From Streptomyces lacrimifluminis (GTDB lineage Bacteria; Actinomycetota; Actinomycetes; Streptomycetales; Streptomycetaceae), in assembly GCF_014646095.1 (NCBI RefSeq), contig NZ_BMMU01000003.1, positions 62,001 through 126,000 on the forward strand: DNA of 64,000 nt, written 5' to 3'. Each line of letters opens with the position of its first letter. Within the stretch, counting starts at the first letter, position 1. The notes beneath the pieces were generated by a model. The model was not told where the DNA came from and did no database searches. It was given only the letters and a program-made list of their open reading frames with translations. Made by a program: the position numbers and the translations under genes. Below, in pieces: positions 36,379 through 47,875 of the stretch.

Positions 36379-37401
36379 TCAGATCCCGTCGGGGTCCGCC
36401 CTGTTGAGCGCCGGCTTCGGCGTCGGGCCCGCCGTCATCAGGTAGTCCGCGGCTGCGGTGTCCGTGACCAGGCTGGTGACCAGCCCGGACCGCAGCACCG
36501 CGTCGATCGCGGCGGCCTTGCGCTGACCGCCCGCGATCGCGACGACCTCGGGGACCCGGCGGAGCTGGTCCGTCTTGACCGTGATGCACCGCTCGCCGAG
36601 GTCACGGCCGACCCGGCGCCCTTCGCTGTCGAAGAGGTGCGCGGACATCTCGGCGGCGACACCAAGGGACGCGTAGTGGCCGCGTTCCTCGTCGCTGAGC
36701 ATGTCGTGCACCGTCGAGATACCGGCCTCCCAGGAGCCGATGGAGACGCAGGCGACGGTGACCTTGTCGAAGTACTCGAAGGCCCGCGCGATCCCGGTCT
36801 GGTTGCGCAGCGCCGCGGCGGTGGCCGCGTCGGGCAGCAGCATCGGGGCGTAGATGGGGTGGGCGTCGCCGCCCGACACCTGGGCGGCCCGGCGGACCGC
36901 CTCGACGGAGCCGCGCTCGGCGGTTCCGGCGTCGTACACCCCCGTCAACTGGACCACCGTGCAGGGCGGCAGCCGGTCGAGGGCCGCCGCCATGTGGATC
37001 GTGGACCGGCCCCACGCGAGACCCAGCACATCACCTTCGTTGACCAGCTCGCCGAGCAGGTCGGCGGCCACTTCACCGAGGTTCTCGGGATCGGGTGACT
37101 CCTCGGACGCCTCGGCCGGGGACTCGACCACGACCGCGTGCCTGAGGCCGTACCGGGCGCGCAGCGCGTCCGAGCGCTCGGCGTCCAGTTCGGCCGGGAC
37201 ACGGATCTCGATCCGCACCAGATCCCGTTCGAGAGCGGTCTCCAGGACCCGGGCCACCTTGAAGCGGCTGACGCCGAACTCCTCGGCGATCTGGATCTTG
37301 GACTTGCCCTCCAGGTAGAAGCGGCGGGCCATGGCCGCCGCCTGCACCAGCTCAGCGGGTCCCATCCGCATGGCTGACCGGCCAGCCGACATACCCGACA
37401 C
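36379..37401 (-). CDS. SorC/DeoR-type sugar-binding regulator
   Basis: A 340-residue regulator with an N-terminal helix-turn-helix (ARRFYLEGKSKIQIAEEFGVSRFKVARVLETALERDLV) and a C-terminal SugarBind domain (GDVLGLAWGRSTIHMAAAL, VAIAGGQRKAAAIDAVLRSGLVTSLVTDTAAADYL). Such proteins bind phosphosugars. The GTG at 37401 follows GAGGAG. It lies directly downstream of rpe on the same strand with a 116-bp gap, so it may respond to pentose phosphates, though that is inference. Confidence 0.92.
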   Translation of the reverse strand: MSGMSAGRSAMRMGPAELVQAAAMARRFYLEGKSKIQIAEEFGVSRFKVARVLETALERDLVRIEIRVPAELDAERSDALRARYGLRHAVVVESPAEASEESPDPENLGEVAADLLGELVNEGDVLGLAWGRSTIHMAAALDRLPPCTVVQLTGVYDAGTAERGSVEAVRRAAQVSGGDAHPIYAPMLLPDAATAAALRNQTGIARAFEYFDKVTVACVSIGSWEAGISTVHDMLSDEERGHYASLGVAAEMSAHLFDSEGRRVGRDLGERCITVKTDQLRRVPEVVAIAGGQRKAAAIDAVLRSGLVTSLVTDTAAADYLMTAGPTPKPALNRADPDGI

Positions 37402-37517
37402 GGCGATCTCCTCACTGCTCTTACATCGCTGCTGTTCACATTCTGGATTCGCCGTTCATCCTGTCAGATCCCGCGTGCATGATCTGCCCAGAAGTACGTC
37501 GTTCACGTTCCCTTGGC

Positions 37518-38204
37518 TCAGTGGTCGCACGCCCAGGACGCACCGGCGGTCGCCGTCTGCGCCTGCGTGCGCAGTGCACGTACCGCCTCGGCGGGGTCCG
37601 CGGCGCCGTAGACCGCGGATCCGGCGACGAAGACATCGGCGCCGGCCTCGGCACATCGCTCGATGGTGGAGGCGGACACGCCTCCGTCGACCTGGAGCCA
37701 CAGCTCAAGGCCGTGCTTGCTGATCAACTCGCGGGTGCGGCGAATCTTGGGGAGCATGATGTCGAGAAACGCCTGGCCGCCGAAACCCGGCTCGACCGTC
37801 ATGATCAGCAGCATGTCGAGTTCGGGCAGCAGGTCCTCGTACGGCTCGATCGGGGTCGCGGGCTTGAGGGCCATGGAAGCCCGGGCACCCTTCGCCCGGA
37901 TCTCACGGGCGAGCCGCACCGGAGCGGCGGCGGCCTCCACATGGAAGGTGACGGAACTTGCACCCGCTTCCACGTACTGCGGTGCCCATCGATCGGGGTC
38001 CTCGATCATCAGGTGGCAGTCCAGCGGGGTGTCCGTCGCCCGCGCCAGGGACTCTACGACCGGCACACCCAGTGTGAGGTTCGGTACGAAATGGTTGTCC
38101 ATCACATCGACATGAAGCCAGTCGGCCCCGTCGACCGCCTTCGCCTCCTCGGCGAGTCGGGCGAAGTCTGCGGACAGGATACTGGGGTTGATCTGCGCGG
38201 CCAT
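37518..38204 (-). CDS. rpe: Ribulose-phosphate 3-epimerase
   Basis: The enzyme interconverts ribulose 5-phosphate and xylulose 5-phosphate in the pentose phosphate pathway. The 228-residue TIM barrel has [29 protein letters not shown] (metal/catalytic His and Asp), [23 protein letters not shown] and LQVDGGV. The ATG at 38204 gives the standard [13 protein letters not shown] start; the in-frame extension to 38258 is not conserved-looking. Confidence 0.96.
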   Translation of the reverse strand: MAAQINPSILSADFARLAEEAKAVDGADWLHVDVMDNHFVPNLTLGVPVVESLARATDTPLDCHLMIEDPDRWAPQYVEAGASSVTFHVEAAAAPVRLAREIRAKGARASMALKPATPIEPYEDLLPELDMLLIMTVEPGFGGQAFLDIMLPKIRRTRELISKHGLELWLQVDGGVSASTIERCAEAGADVFVAGSAVYGAADPAEAVRALRTQAQTATAGASWACDH

Positions 38205-38274
38205 GCCCCAAGCCTGCCATGCCCTCCGGGGGTTGCGTGTTCGGGTCCGTCGTGGCATGGGTTGTGTGGAGTCC

Positions 38275-38314
38275 GCGGGTCGGGTGTGGCTGGTCGCGCA
38301 GTTCCCCGCGTCCC
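38275..38314 (-). repeat. Dispersed Streptomyces repeat, type B copy 2
   Basis: Reverse-oriented copy of the block at 33097-33136; over 40 bp the two differ at only a few positions. It sits between the divergent rpe and MMPL genes, just upstream of the MMPL start. Confidence 0.7.
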
Positions 38315-38338
38315 TAGGTGGGAGCAGGCGAGGTGGGT

Positions 38339-40483
38339 ATGAACGGGAACCGTGGGATCGCTCACCTCGTCTGTGGGCGGCGGGCCAAGTGGCTGGTGCT
38401 GGCCCTGTGGCTGGTGGTGCTGTTCCTGACCGCGCCCTTCGCGCAGAAGCTCACCGACGCCCAGGACAACGACGCCGCCTCCTGGCTGCCGGGGTCCGCC
38501 GAGTCCACTCAGGTGCTGCACCTCTCCGAGGACTTCAGGCCGGAGCAGATCCCCGCGATCGTCGTCTACGCGCGCGGGAGTGGTCTCACGGCGGCGGACC
38601 GGGCCCGGATCACCGAGGGCACGGCGCGGCTGGAGAAGCTGCGGGACCACGGTATCCGGGGCTCCGAGACGCGGGGCCCGGTGTACGACCGCGCCTCAGA
38701 TCCTCGGGCCGCGCAGATCTTCGTACCCATCACGATGGACGAGAAGGGCTGGGAGCGGATCGCGCCCGCCGTCGACTCCATCCGGGCCGCCGCCGGTACC
38801 GGTGCGGCCGGGCTGGCCGTGCACATCACGGGTCCCGGTGGTACGTCGGCGGACTTCTCGGAGGCCTTCGAGGGCATCGACTCGACGCTGCTGCTCTCGG
38901 CGATGGGCGTCGTCATCGTGATGCTGCTGCTCACCTACCGCAGTCCCACCCTGATCCTTGTGCCCCTGCTGGGCGTGGTCGCCGCCCTGTTCACCGCGCA
39001 GGCGCTGATCTACTTCCTCGCCGAGCACGCGGGCCTGACGGTGAACGGCCAGAGCGCCGGCATTCTCACCGTGCTGGTGTTCGGCGCGGGGACGGACTAC
39101 GCCCTGCTCCTGGTCGCCCGCTACCGGGAGGAGCTGCGCCGCCACGAGGACCGCCACGAGGCGATGGCGCTCGCCCTGCACCGTGCGGGCCCCGCCGTCA
39201 TCGCGTCCGGTGCGACGGTCGTGCTCGGCATGCTGGTGCTGGTGGTCGCCGAGATGAACTCGACGAGCGGCCTGGGCCCGGTGGCGGCGATCGGGGTGGC
39301 GGTGGCCCTGCTGGCCATGATGACGCTCTTCCCCGCCCTGCTGGTGATCTGCGGGCGCTGGATCTTCTGGCCGGTGATCCCGCACAACGGTTCGCCCGAC
39401 CCGACCGAGCGCGGTCTGTGGGCCCGGATGGGCCGGAGCATCGCCGTCCGCCCCCGCATGATCTGGGGCATCACGGCGGCAGCCCTGGTCGCGTGCTCGT
39501 TCGGCCTGATGCAGCTGCGTGCCGAGGGCCTGAGCAACGCGGACGCGTTCACCGACAAGCCGGACTCGATCGTCGGCCAGGAGGTGTCCGCACGCTACTT
39601 CCCGGCGGGCAGCGGTGATCCGCTCGTCGTCATCAGCAACCAGGCACAGGCCCAGCAGGTCGGCCGGGCGGTCGCGGAGACGCGTGGCGTGGTGCCCACG
39701 TCCCTCGGCCTGCCCCCGGGCACGAAGTCCTCCCACGAGGGCAAGGTGCTCTTCGAGGCCACGATGACCGCCCCCGCGGACAGCGAGGCCGCGAAACAGA
39801 CCGTGGAGCGGGTCCGGGACGCCGTGCACGCGGTGCCGGACGCCGACGCCCAGGTGGGCGGCGGTACGGCGGCCCTGCTGGACATGGACAGGGCGACGAC
39901 GCACGACAACATACTGATCATCCCGCTCGTCCTGGTGGTGGTCCTGCTGATCCTCTGCGGCCTGCTCCGGGCCCTGATCGCCCCGCTGCTGCTGATCGGC
40001 ACGGTGGTGCTGTCCTTCGCGGCGGCCCTGGGCATCAGCGCCCTCGCCTTCCGCCACCTGTTCGACTACGCGGGCGAGTCGACGGACTTCCCGCTCTTCG
40101 TCTTCGTGTTCCTGGTGGCGCTCGGTATCGACTACAACATCTTCCTGACCACCCGGATCCGCGAGGAGTCGGCTCGTCAGGGCACCCGCAAGGGCGTGGT
40201 GACGGGCTTGTCGACGACCGGCGCGGTCATCACCTCGGCGGGCCTCGTCCTTGCGGGCACGTTCGCGGCCCTGGGCACGCTCCCGATGGTGGCGTTCGCG
40301 GAGATCGGCTTCGCGGTGGCCCTGGGCGTGGTCCTGGACACGTTCGTGGTCCGGTCGGTGCTGGTCCCGGCCCTGTTCCTGGACGTGGGCCCGAAGGTCT
40401 GGTGGCCGCACCGGCTGGCCGAGGAGGACGGCGGGGCCACGCCCCGCGAGTCCGCCCCGGGGGTCACCCGGTCCGGCGGATGA
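38339..40483 (+). CDS. MMPL/RND family transporter
   Basis: A 714-residue integral membrane protein with the MMPL duplication: each half has one N-terminal helix, an extracytoplasmic loop and a helix bundle. Proton-relay type segments are [25 protein letters not shown] in half one and [24 protein letters not shown] in half two; the end is [22 protein letters not shown]. Relatives export lipids, drugs or siderophores in actinobacteria; the cargo is unknown. The ATG at 38339 has GAGGTGG upstream. The last 20 bp overlap the 3' end of rsmB. Confidence 0.92.
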   Translation: MNGNRGIAHLVCGRRAKWLVLALWLVVLFLTAPFAQKLTDAQDNDAASWLPGSAESTQVLHLSEDFRPEQIPAIVVYARGSGLTAADRARITEGTARLEKLRDHGIRGSETRGPVYDRASDPRAAQIFVPITMDEKGWERIAPAVDSIRAAAGTGAAGLAVHITGPGGTSADFSEAFEGIDSTLLLSAMGVVIVMLLLTYRSPTLILVPLLGVVAALFTAQALIYFLAEHAGLTVNGQSAGILTVLVFGAGTDYALLLVARYREELRRHEDRHEAMALALHRAGPAVIASGATVVLGMLVLVVAEMNSTSGLGPVAAIGVAVALLAMMTLFPALLVICGRWIFWPVIPHNGSPDPTERGLWARMGRSIAVRPRMIWGITAAALVACSFGLMQLRAEGLSNADAFTDKPDSIVGQEVSARYFPAGSGDPLVVISNQAQAQQVGRAVAETRGVVPTSLGLPPGTKSSHEGKVLFEATMTAPADSEAAKQTVERVRDAVHAVPDADAQVGGGTAALLDMDRATTHDNILIIPLVLVVVLLILCGLLRALIAPLLLIGTVVLSFAAALGISALAFRHLFDYAGESTDFPLFVFVFLVALGIDYNIFLTTRIREESARQGTRKGVVTGLSTTGAVITSAGLVLAGTFAALGTLPMVAFAEIGFAVALGVVLDTFVVRSVLVPALFLDVGPKVWWPHRLAEEDGGATPRESAPGVTRSGG

Positions 40484-41882
40484 GGGCCAGATACATGGCG
40501 TCGGTCCCGTGCAGATGCGGCCACAGCTGTACGTCGGGACCGTCGCCGAGGTCGGTGACGCCCTCCAACAGCGGCCGGGCGTCGACGAGTTCGGTGTTCG
40601 GGTGCTGCTTGATCAGGTCGTCGACCACGGCCCGGGTCTCGGCGAGGTGCGGCGAGCAGGTGGCGTAGCCGACGATGCCACCGACGCGTACCGACTCCAG
40701 CGCGGTGGCCAGCAGCGCACGCTGGAGCGGCGCGAAACCTTCCAGGTCCTCGGGGCGTCGCCGCCAGCGGGCCTCGGGCCGCCTGCGCAGCGCCCCGAGC
40801 CCGGTGCACGGCACGTCCATCAGCACCCGGTCGAAACTGCCGGCCCGCCACGGCGGCCGGGTCCCGTCCCCCACGACGACCTGATACGGGCCCGGATTGC
40901 CGTTCAGCGCCTTCGCGACCAGCCCGGCCCGGTGCGGCAGCTTCTCGGAGGCGAGCAGCAGCGCACCCCTCTCCGCGGCGAGGGCGGCGAGCAGCGCGGC
41001 CTTGCCGCCGGGCCCGGCACACCCGTCGAGCCAGGCCTTGTCGGGCCCGTCGATCGGAGCGTTGGCAAGGGCCAGCGCGACGAGCTGACTGCCCTCGTCC
41101 TGCACGCCCGCCCGCCCGTCCCGTACGGCGTCGATGGCCCCGGGTTCTCCGCCTTCGGCGAGGCGCACGGCGTACGGCGACCAGCGCCCGGGCACCGCGG
41201 CCTCCTCGCGGAGCAGTTCCTCGGTGGTGGACCGGCCGGGCCGTGCGACCAGGGTGACCTCGGGCCGCTCGTTGTCGGCGACGAGCAGTTCCTCGATCCC
41301 GGCACGGCCGCCACCCAGTGAATCCCACAGCGCGGAGACGACCCACCGGGGATGCGAGTGCGCGACGGCGAGATGGTCCTCGGGATCATCGTCGTAGGGC
41401 GGCGCGACCCGCTCGATCCAGCCGTCCAGATCGTGCTGGGCGACCTTGCGCAGCACGGCGTTCACGAACTTGGCCCGCCCGTCGCCGAGCACGACCCGGG
41501 CCAGCTCGACGGAGGCGGACACGGCGGCGTGCGTGGGGATCCGCGTCCCGAGCAGCTGGTGCACACCGAGGCTCAGCACATCGAGCACCGGCGGATCGAC
41601 CTCGCGCAGCGGCCTGTCGACACATTCGCTGATCACGGCGTCGTAGGTCCCCTGCCTGCGCAGCGTCCCGTAGACCAGCTCGGTCGCGAGAGCCGCGTCC
41701 CGTCCGTCGAAGCCCCCCTTCGCGCGGGCCGCCCGAAGCAGCGGCGGCAACACCAGATTGGCGTACGCGTCCCGCTCGTCCACGGCCCGCAGCGCCTCGA
41801 AGGCGAGGATGCGGACGGGGTCCTTCTGGGGCCGACGGTAGGGCTTGCCGGGCTTCTGGGGCCGACGGGGCTGCTCGCTCAC
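40464..41882 (-). CDS. rsmB: 16S rRNA (cytosine967-C5)-methyltransferase
   Basis: The 472-residue protein joins an N-terminal NusB-like RNA-binding domain (about residues 22-160) to a SAM methyltransferase: WLDGCAGPGGKAALLAALA (SAM loop), VLMDVPCTGLGALRRRPEARWRR and GYATCSPHLAETRAVV with the two cysteines of m5C methylases. It modifies 16S rRNA. It is 108 bp downstream of fmt on the same strand, a common pairing of translation genes. Confidence 0.93.
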   Translation of the reverse strand: MSEQPRRPQKPGKPYRRPQKDPVRILAFEALRAVDERDAYANLVLPPLLRAARAKGGFDGRDAALATELVYGTLRRQGTYDAVISECVDRPLREVDPPVLDVLSLGVHQLLGTRIPTHAAVSASVELARVVLGDGRAKFVNAVLRKVAQHDLDGWIERVAPPYDDDPEDHLAVAHSHPRWVVSALWDSLGGGRAGIEELLVADNERPEVTLVARPGRSTTEELLREEAAVPGRWSPYAVRLAEGGEPGAIDAVRDGRAGVQDEGSQLVALALANAPIDGPDKAWLDGCAGPGGKAALLAALAAERGALLLASEKLPHRAGLVAKALNGNPGPYQVVVGDGTRPPWRAGSFDRVLMDVPCTGLGALRRRPEARWRRRPEDLEGFAPLQRALLATALESVRVGGIVGYATCSPHLAETRAVVDDLIKQHPNTELVDARPLLEGVTDLGDGPDVQLWPHLHGTDAMYLALIRRTG

Positions 41883-41990
41883 GAAAAAGGTGCTCCGGAT
41901 ACGGGATAAGGGGTGCGGTTTCCAGCGTACGTCGTGTCAGGCCGGCCCGAACCTCGCGGTACGGCTACCGGCGCGGACCGCGCGAACGGC

Positions 41991-42923
41991 TCAGGCGCCG
42001 AGCACTTCGCCGTCGGCGATCCGTACGCCCCGTGCCCAGTCGGCGGCGCGCATCGGCTTCTTCCCCTGTGCCTGCACCCACAGCAGCTCGACGGCGTGCG
42101 ACCCGGTGCCGACGTACACGTTGTTCTTGCCGACCAAGAGCACGCCGGGAGCGAGATCGGTGTGCTCGGGCACGGGCGTGACCTGGATGAGCTTGAGCCG
42201 CTCGCCCCGGAACACGGTCCAGGCGCCGGGCGCGGGAGTGCACCCGCGCACGATCCGGTCGGCCCGGAGGGCGGGCACTGACCAGTCGACGTGCGCGTCC
42301 TCGACGGTGATCTTCGGCGCGAGGGTGATGCCGTCGACAGGCTGGGGTACGGCCTTCAGGGTGCCGTCCTCGATGCCGTCCATGGTCGCGGCCAGCAGCC
42401 CGGAGCCGGCGAAGGCGAGCCTCGTCAGCAGGTCACCGCTGGTGTCGGTGGGCCGGATCGTCTCGGTCACCGTGCCGTAGACGGGCCCGGAGTCGAGGCC
42501 CTCCTCGATGAGGAAGGTGGAGGCGCCGGTGATCTCGTCGCCGCCCATGATGGAGTGCTGCACGGGTGCGGCGCCACGCCAGGCGGGCAGCAGCGAGAAG
42601 TGCAGGTTGACCCAGCCGTGGGCGGGGATGTCGAGGGCGACGCGGGGCAGCAGAGCGCCGTAGGCGACCACGGGACAGCAGTCGGGCCCGATCTCGCTCA
42701 GCCTCGCGAGGAACGCCTCGTCCCTGGGCCTGACGGGCTTCAGCACCTCGATCCCGGCCTCCTCGGCCCGCTGGGCCACGGGACTGGCGACCAGCCTGCG
42801 TCCCCGCCCGGCAGGCGCGTCGGGTCGCGTGACGACGGCGACCACTTCATGCCGTCCCGACCCGATCAGGGCATCCAGGGCGGGAACGGCGACCTCGGGG
42901 GTACCAGCGAAGACAAGCCTCAT
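41991..42923 (-). CDS. fmt: Methionyl-tRNA formyltransferase
   Basis: The enzyme formylates initiator Met-tRNA using 10-formyltetrahydrofolate. The 310-residue product begins [19 protein letters not shown], has the catalytic region [32 protein letters not shown] (Asn, His) and DSGPVYG, then a C-terminal OB-like tRNA-binding domain. Length is normal. Probably co-transcribed with rsmB. Confidence 0.96.
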   Translation of the reverse strand: MRLVFAGTPEVAVPALDALIGSGRHEVVAVVTRPDAPAGRGRRLVASPVAQRAEEAGIEVLKPVRPRDEAFLARLSEIGPDCCPVVAYGALLPRVALDIPAHGWVNLHFSLLPAWRGAAPVQHSIMGGDEITGASTFLIEEGLDSGPVYGTVTETIRPTDTSGDLLTRLAFAGSGLLAATMDGIEDGTLKAVPQPVDGITLAPKITVEDAHVDWSVPALRADRIVRGCTPAPGAWTVFRGERLKLIQVTPVPEHTDLAPGVLLVGKNNVYVGTGSHAVELLWVQAQGKKPMRAADWARGVRIADGEVLGA

Positions 42924-43028
42924 GGGTGGACGGGGGCCTCTCGGACGGGATTCTGCGGGCAGCGCACCAGTCTATGACCGCACTCCAGGGGGGGCGTACG
43001 CATATGCCCCTACGCCCCCGCACCGTGA

Positions 43029-43709
<681 letters not shown>

Positions 43710-43730
43710 CCCGAACCACGCCCACCCCAC

Positions 43731-43767
43731 CCTCTGCCCTCCCGCACCACACCCGGGAGGGCAGAGG
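43731..43767 (+). terminator. Terminator after the HTH-like gene
   Basis: A perfect 14-bp stem (arms 43731-43744 and 43754-43767, 9-nt loop) lies 22 bp after the stop codon at 43709. Confidence 0.75.
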
Positions 43768-43792
43768 CATGCAACCCCCCAGGCCCAGGCAT

Positions 43793-43884
43793 ATCCAGCC
43801 CGTCCGGCGCTTGAGGACGAGGCCCCTTCAGGGCCGAAGCGGGGGTCTGGGGGCCGCAGGCCCCCAGGGACAGGACGGGTAGCG
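43793..43884. repeat. Dispersed Streptomyces repeat, type A copy 2
   Basis: Same organisation as at 26530-26600: TCCAGCCCGTCCGGCG, TTGAGGACGA, a GGGGGCC/GGCCCCC stem-loop around 43850-43866, and a GGACGGGTAG tail. It occupies the gap between the convergent HTH-like gene and priA; no gene is visible in 43710-43952. Confidence 0.7.
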
Positions 43885-43952
43885 GCGGGGGCGAAACCCG
43901 CGCTCCCAGCCACTAGAAGCGTCCAGACCGACATCCACCCCCCTGCCCCTGC

Positions 43953-46145
43953 TCACCCAATGTCGGGCGGATCGATCCGCACCCACACGCCCACCTCCCC
44001 ACCCCGCCCCGCCCGAGCCATCCGCGCGGCCTGAGCCGCCTTCAGCGCCGCGGCAAGCACTGCCCCGCTGCCCTGCGGCACCCGGACCAACGCACGCTCC
44101 CAGTTCTCCCCGGGCGGCGGCGCCCCCGCCCGCCGGGGCCGCCCCACCGGCGTGACAGGCAACGGCACCGGCCCCAACACCTCGGCGTCCCCCGGGAGTT
44201 CGACCCCGGCAAGGAACCCGGCGACGGCCTCCGCGGTCCCGGCCACGGACGCCATCCGGGACACCGGCGGAAACCCGAGCTCCGCGCGCTCCGCGAGCTC
44301 CCGCACGGCATGCCCGACGGGATCCCACCGCACCAGCGCCTGCACCGGCCGCAGCGTGGGCTCGGCGACCACGACGACCGTCCCCCCCGACGGCCCTTCC
44401 CCCCGCGCGCCCTGCCCCCGCACAAGCGCCGCAGCCGCCATCCACCGCCGCAGCGCGTCCTCCCCGGCCCGCAGGTCGGGGCGCCCGAGCATGGCCCAGC
44501 CGTCCAGCAACAGGGCAGCCGCATAGCCGCCCTCGGCGACGGGCTCGGCGCCGGGCGTGCTGACGACCAGCGCGGGCGTCCCCGGCACCGTGTCCAGCAC
44601 ATGCTCGCGCCCGGAGGTCCGCACGGGCACGGCCGGAAACGCCCGCCCCAGCTCCTCGGCGGTCCGCCGCGCGCCCACGATCTGCGCCCGCAGCCGGAAC
44701 CCACCGCACTCCGGACAGTGCCAGCCGCTCTCCTCCCGGCCGCACCACGCGCACCACGGCGCCCCGGCGTCCCGCGCCTCCAACGGCCCGGCACAGTGCC
44801 GGCAGCGGGCGGGTTCCCGGCACCGGGCGCAGGCCATCCGCGGCACGTAACCCCGCCGGGGTACCTGCACCAGCACCGGCCCGTGCTTCAGTCCCTCCCG
44901 CGCCGCCTGCCAGGCGAGGCTCGGCAGCCGTGCGGCCCGCGCCGCCTCGTCCCGGGCGAGATCCCCGTCGCCGACGGTCCGAACGAGCGGGGCAGCCGAC
45001 CGAACCTGCTCCCGGCCTGCGACCAGCGGCCGGGCCCACCCGGTCTCGACGAGTTGCGCGGCCTCCACCGTGCAGCTCCAACTCCCCAGCAGGAAGGCAC
45101 ACTTGTCCTGCGCGGCCCGCAGCAACAACACCTCACGCGCATGCGGCTGCGGGGCGTGCGGCTCACTGTGACTGTCGTCGCCGTCGTCCCAGATCGCGAC
45201 GAGCCCCAGATCCCGGACGGGCGCGAACATGGCGGCCCGGGTCCCGACCACGGCCCGTACAGCGCCCCGCCGCACGGCGAGCCACTCCCGGTAGCGCTTC
45301 TCCGGGCCGGCGTCGGCGGTGAGCACGGCGTGCCGCCCCTCGCCCAGGAGTGAGGTCAGGGCGGCGTCGACGCGCGCGACGGCCCGCCCGTCCGGTACGA
45401 CGACGAGTGCCCCGCGCCCGGAGGCGAGCGTCGCACCGACGGCCCGCGCCAGCTCCTCGCTCCACTCGGGCCCGGGCAAGGCGTTCCACACGGCACGCGG
45501 CGCGCTCCCGGAGGCGAGCGCCTCAAGAAACGCGCCCCCGCGCTCGTACCGCCCCCAGGACCCGGCATCCGGCGCCCCGGTGACGGGCAGGGCCACGGCC
45601 GAGGCCGCCTTCTCGGCCCGGGCGTTCCTCGGCGGTACGGCCAGTTGCAGCACATCGGCGAGGCTCCCCGCGTACCGATCGGCAACAGCCCGGGCCAGCG
45701 AGAGCTGCTCCTCGCTCAGCACGACCTCGGGGGACACGACCTGGGCCAGCGCGGCCAACGGCCCGGAGTAGTCGGACTCGGCGAGCCGCGCGACAAGGAA
45801 CCCGTCGATGAGCCCGCCGCCCTCACGGCGCCCGTCGCGCACCCGATGCCGCCCGGCCCCGAACCTGACCCGCACCCGCACCCCGGGCTGGGCGTCGGCA
45901 TCCAGTTCCTCAGGCACGGCATAGTCGAAGTACCGGTCGAGATGCAGCACCCCCTTGTCGACCAGCACCCGTGCGACGGGCAACTCCTCGGCCAGCGCGG
46001 CCCCCCGCCAGGTCCGCGGCTTGGCCCGTGGCGCCTTGGCCTGCCGCACACTCTCCCGGATCAACGCGAGCTGCTCGGGCGGAGCGCCGTCGCCATTCCG
46101 GGCCCCGCCGCCCTCTCCGCTCCCCTGCCCGTTCTCGCTGCTCAC
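43953..46145 (-). CDS. priA: PriA-type primosome protein (actinobacterial form)
   Basis: About 730 residues. The N-terminal DNA-binding domain (VARVLVDKGVLHLDRYFDYAVPEELDADAQPGVRVRVRFG) and the eight-cysteine zinc cluster (MACARCREPARCRHCAGPL ... CAWCGREESGWHCPECGG) are intact. The helicase motif I expected as GxTGSGKT is absent: the stretch reads LASGRGALVVVPD, and the DEAH-like box is IWDDGDDSH. This loss is normal in actinobacterial PriA, which may load DnaB without helicase activity. The GTG at 46145 is my preferred start; TTG or GTG codons up to 46175 are in frame. Confidence 0.9.
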   Translation of the reverse strand: MSSENGQGSGEGGGARNGDGAPPEQLALIRESVRQAKAPRAKPRTWRGAALAEELPVARVLVDKGVLHLDRYFDYAVPEELDADAQPGVRVRVRFGAGRHRVRDGRREGGGLIDGFLVARLAESDYSGPLAALAQVVSPEVVLSEEQLSLARAVADRYAGSLADVLQLAVPPRNARAEKAASAVALPVTGAPDAGSWGRYERGGAFLEALASGSAPRAVWNALPGPEWSEELARAVGATLASGRGALVVVPDGRAVARVDAALTSLLGEGRHAVLTADAGPEKRYREWLAVRRGAVRAVVGTRAAMFAPVRDLGLVAIWDDGDDSHSEPHAPQPHAREVLLLRAAQDKCAFLLGSWSCTVEAAQLVETGWARPLVAGREQVRSAAPLVRTVGDGDLARDEAARAARLPSLAWQAAREGLKHGPVLVQVPRRGYVPRMACARCREPARCRHCAGPLEARDAGAPWCAWCGREESGWHCPECGGFRLRAQIVGARRTAEELGRAFPAVPVRTSGREHVLDTVPGTPALVVSTPGAEPVAEGGYAAALLLDGWAMLGRPDLRAGEDALRRWMAAAALVRGQGARGEGPSGGTVVVVAEPTLRPVQALVRWDPVGHAVRELAERAELGFPPVSRMASVAGTAEAVAGFLAGVELPGDAEVLGPVPLPVTPVGRPRRAGAPPPGENWERALVRVPQGSGAVLAAALKAAQAARMARAGRGGEVGVWVRIDPPDIG

Positions 46146-46341
46146 GCCTGCATTCTTACCAAACGCCACTGACAACGGGCGGCGTCCGAACGCCCGAGAT
46201 CAAGTCGGCAGCGGCTGGAAATCCCAGATCCACCGCACGCCCGACGGACGCACTCCACCGGAGCAACCGCGGCCTGCGCACCCGGAAAGCCCCACAGCAG
46301 GAACCCGCGCCCCCACCCCGCCTGCTATTTCCCGACACGAA

Positions 46342-46375
46342 GAGGCCCGGCGCCCCTGGCAGGGCACCGGGCCTC
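46342..46375 (-). terminator. metK terminator
   Basis: GAGGCCCGG (46342-46350) pairs with CCGGGCCTC (46367-46375), extended by an inner GCCC/GGGC, 31 bp past the metK stop. The rest of 46146-46406 shows no gene. Confidence 0.7.
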
Positions 46376-46406
46376 GACGCATCAATCAAGCAGTCCGCTC
46401 CAGGCC

Positions 46407-47615
46407 TTACAGGCCCACAGCCTTCCGCAGCGCCTCCACCCGGTCCGTCCGCTCCCACGTGAAGTCGGGCAGCTCGCGGCCGAAGTGGCCGTACGCCGCC
46501 GTCTGGGCGTAGATCGGGCGCAGCAGGTCGAGGTCGCGGATGATCGCGGCCGGGCGGAGGTCGAAGACCGTCGTGATCGCGGCCTCGATCTTCTCGGCGT
46601 CGACCTTGGCAGTGCCGAAGGTCTCCACGAACAGGCCCACCGGCTCGGCCTTGCCGATCGCGTACGCGACCTGGACCTCGCAGCGCGAGGCCAGGCCCGC
46701 GGCGACGACGTTCTTCGCGACCCAGCGCATCGCGTACGCCGCTGAGCGGTCGACCTTGGACGGGTCCTTGCCCGAGAAGGCGCCGCCGCCATGGCGGGCC
46801 ATGCCGCCGTACGTGTCGATGATGATCTTGCGGCCGGTGAGGCCCGCGTCGCCCATCGGGCCGCCGATCTCGAAGCGGCCGGTGGGGTTGACGAGCAGGC
46901 GGTAGCCCTCGGTCTCCAGCTTGATGCCGTCGTCGAGGAGGGCCTTCAGCTCGTGCTCGACGACGAACTCGCGGATGTCGGGGGCGAGGAGTGAGTCCAG
47001 GTCGATGTCGCTGGCGTGCTGCGAGGAGACGACGACCGTGTCCAGGCGGACCGCCTTGTCGCCGTCGTACTCGATGGTGACCTGGGTCTTGCCGTCGGGG
47101 CGCAGGTACGGGATCGTCCCGTTCTTTCGGACCTCGGACAGGCGGCGCGAGAGACGGTGCGCGAGGTGGATCGGGAGCGGCATCAGCTCCGGGGTCTCGT
47201 CCGTCGCGTAGCCGAACATCAGGCCCTGGTCGCCGGCGCCCTGCTTGTCGAGTTCGTCCTCATCGCCCTCGACGCGCTGCTCGTACGCCGTGTCCACGCC
47301 CTGGGCGATGTCCGGCGACTGCGAGCCGATCGATACCGACACACCGCAGGAAGCGCCGTCGAAGCCCTTCTTCGAGGAGTCGTAGCCGATCTCCAGGATC
47401 TTGTCGCGCACCAGCTGCGGGATGGGCGCGTAGGCCTTGGTGGTGACCTCGCCGGCCACATGCACCAGGCCGGTGGTGATCAGCGTCTCGACGGCGACGC
47501 GGGACGTGGGGTCTTCGCGCAGAAGCGCGTCGAGAATCGTGTCGCTGATCTGGTCAGCGATCTTGTCGGGGTGACCTTCGGTCACGGACTCCGAGGTGAA
47601 AAGGCGACGGGACAC
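46407..47615 (-). CDS. metK: S-adenosylmethionine synthetase
   Basis: The enzyme makes SAM from methionine and ATP. The 402-residue product shows [22 protein letters not shown] (ATP and Mg site), [32 protein letters not shown] and the [17 protein letters not shown] segment. The GTG at 47615 is chosen by the conserved start [14 protein letters not shown] and the upstream GGGAGCG. Upstream frames reaching 48044 are not coding. In Streptomyces SAM levels also affect antibiotic production. Confidence 0.97.
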   Translation of the reverse strand: MSRRLFTSESVTEGHPDKIADQISDTILDALLREDPTSRVAVETLITTGLVHVAGEVTTKAYAPIPQLVRDKILEIGYDSSKKGFDGASCGVSVSIGSQSPDIAQGVDTAYEQRVEGDEDELDKQGAGDQGLMFGYATDETPELMPLPIHLAHRLSRRLSEVRKNGTIPYLRPDGKTQVTIEYDGDKAVRLDTVVVSSQHASDIDLDSLLAPDIREFVVEHELKALLDDGIKLETEGYRLLVNPTGRFEIGGPMGDAGLTGRKIIIDTYGGMARHGGGAFSGKDPSKVDRSAAYAMRWVAKNVVAAGLASRCEVQVAYAIGKAEPVGLFVETFGTAKVDAEKIEAAITTVFDLRPAAIIRDLDLLRPIYAQTAAYGHFGRELPDFTWERTDRVEALRKAVGL

Positions 47616-47839
47616 AACGCTCCCTGTGGTTGCAGCGGCTGCTGGCTGATCATTGGCGGACGGTTCGGGAGCTGCGCCCGGTGCCGTCCGAGAACAGTTT
47701 ATCGGTCGCACTCGGCCATCGGCCCCTCCGTCTCGCCTCTCGGAAGCGTCGTGACCTGCGACACGGGCATTCTGCCCAATCACGAGCGGTGTGCGCCAGG
47801 GGACACTACGCCCCGAAGCACGAGGTAGGAGGGATGTCC
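47616..47839 (-). promoter_or_regulatory. metK upstream region
   Basis: No gene is visible. On the minus strand TAAACT (47701-47696) is a possible -10 element. Just after the expected start a 7-bp hairpin can form (CGGACGG and CCGTCCG, 47657-47663 with 47684-47690) around a 20-nt loop. I see no core of a SAM-I, SAM-II or SAM-IV riboswitch, so a known SAM sensor is not supported. Confidence 0.35.
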
Positions 47840-47874
47840 GGGGTCTGTCCGGGTCTGCCCCGGCGGCAGACCCC
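47840..47874 (-). terminator. coaBC terminator
   Basis: GGGGTCTG (47840-47847) and CAGACCCC (47867-47874) form a perfect 8-bp stem, starting directly after the coaBC stop codon on the minus strand. Confidence 0.6.
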
Positions 47875-47875
47875 G

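Noticed and set aside
43953..46145. Inactivating mutation of PriA because the Walker A is missing
   Set aside because: Loss of helicase motifs is a known feature of actinobacterial PriA; the rest of the protein, including the zinc cysteines, is intact.
47616..47875. SAM riboswitch upstream of metK
   Set aside because: No SAM-I, SAM-II or SAM-IV core was found; only a simple 7-bp hairpin is visible.
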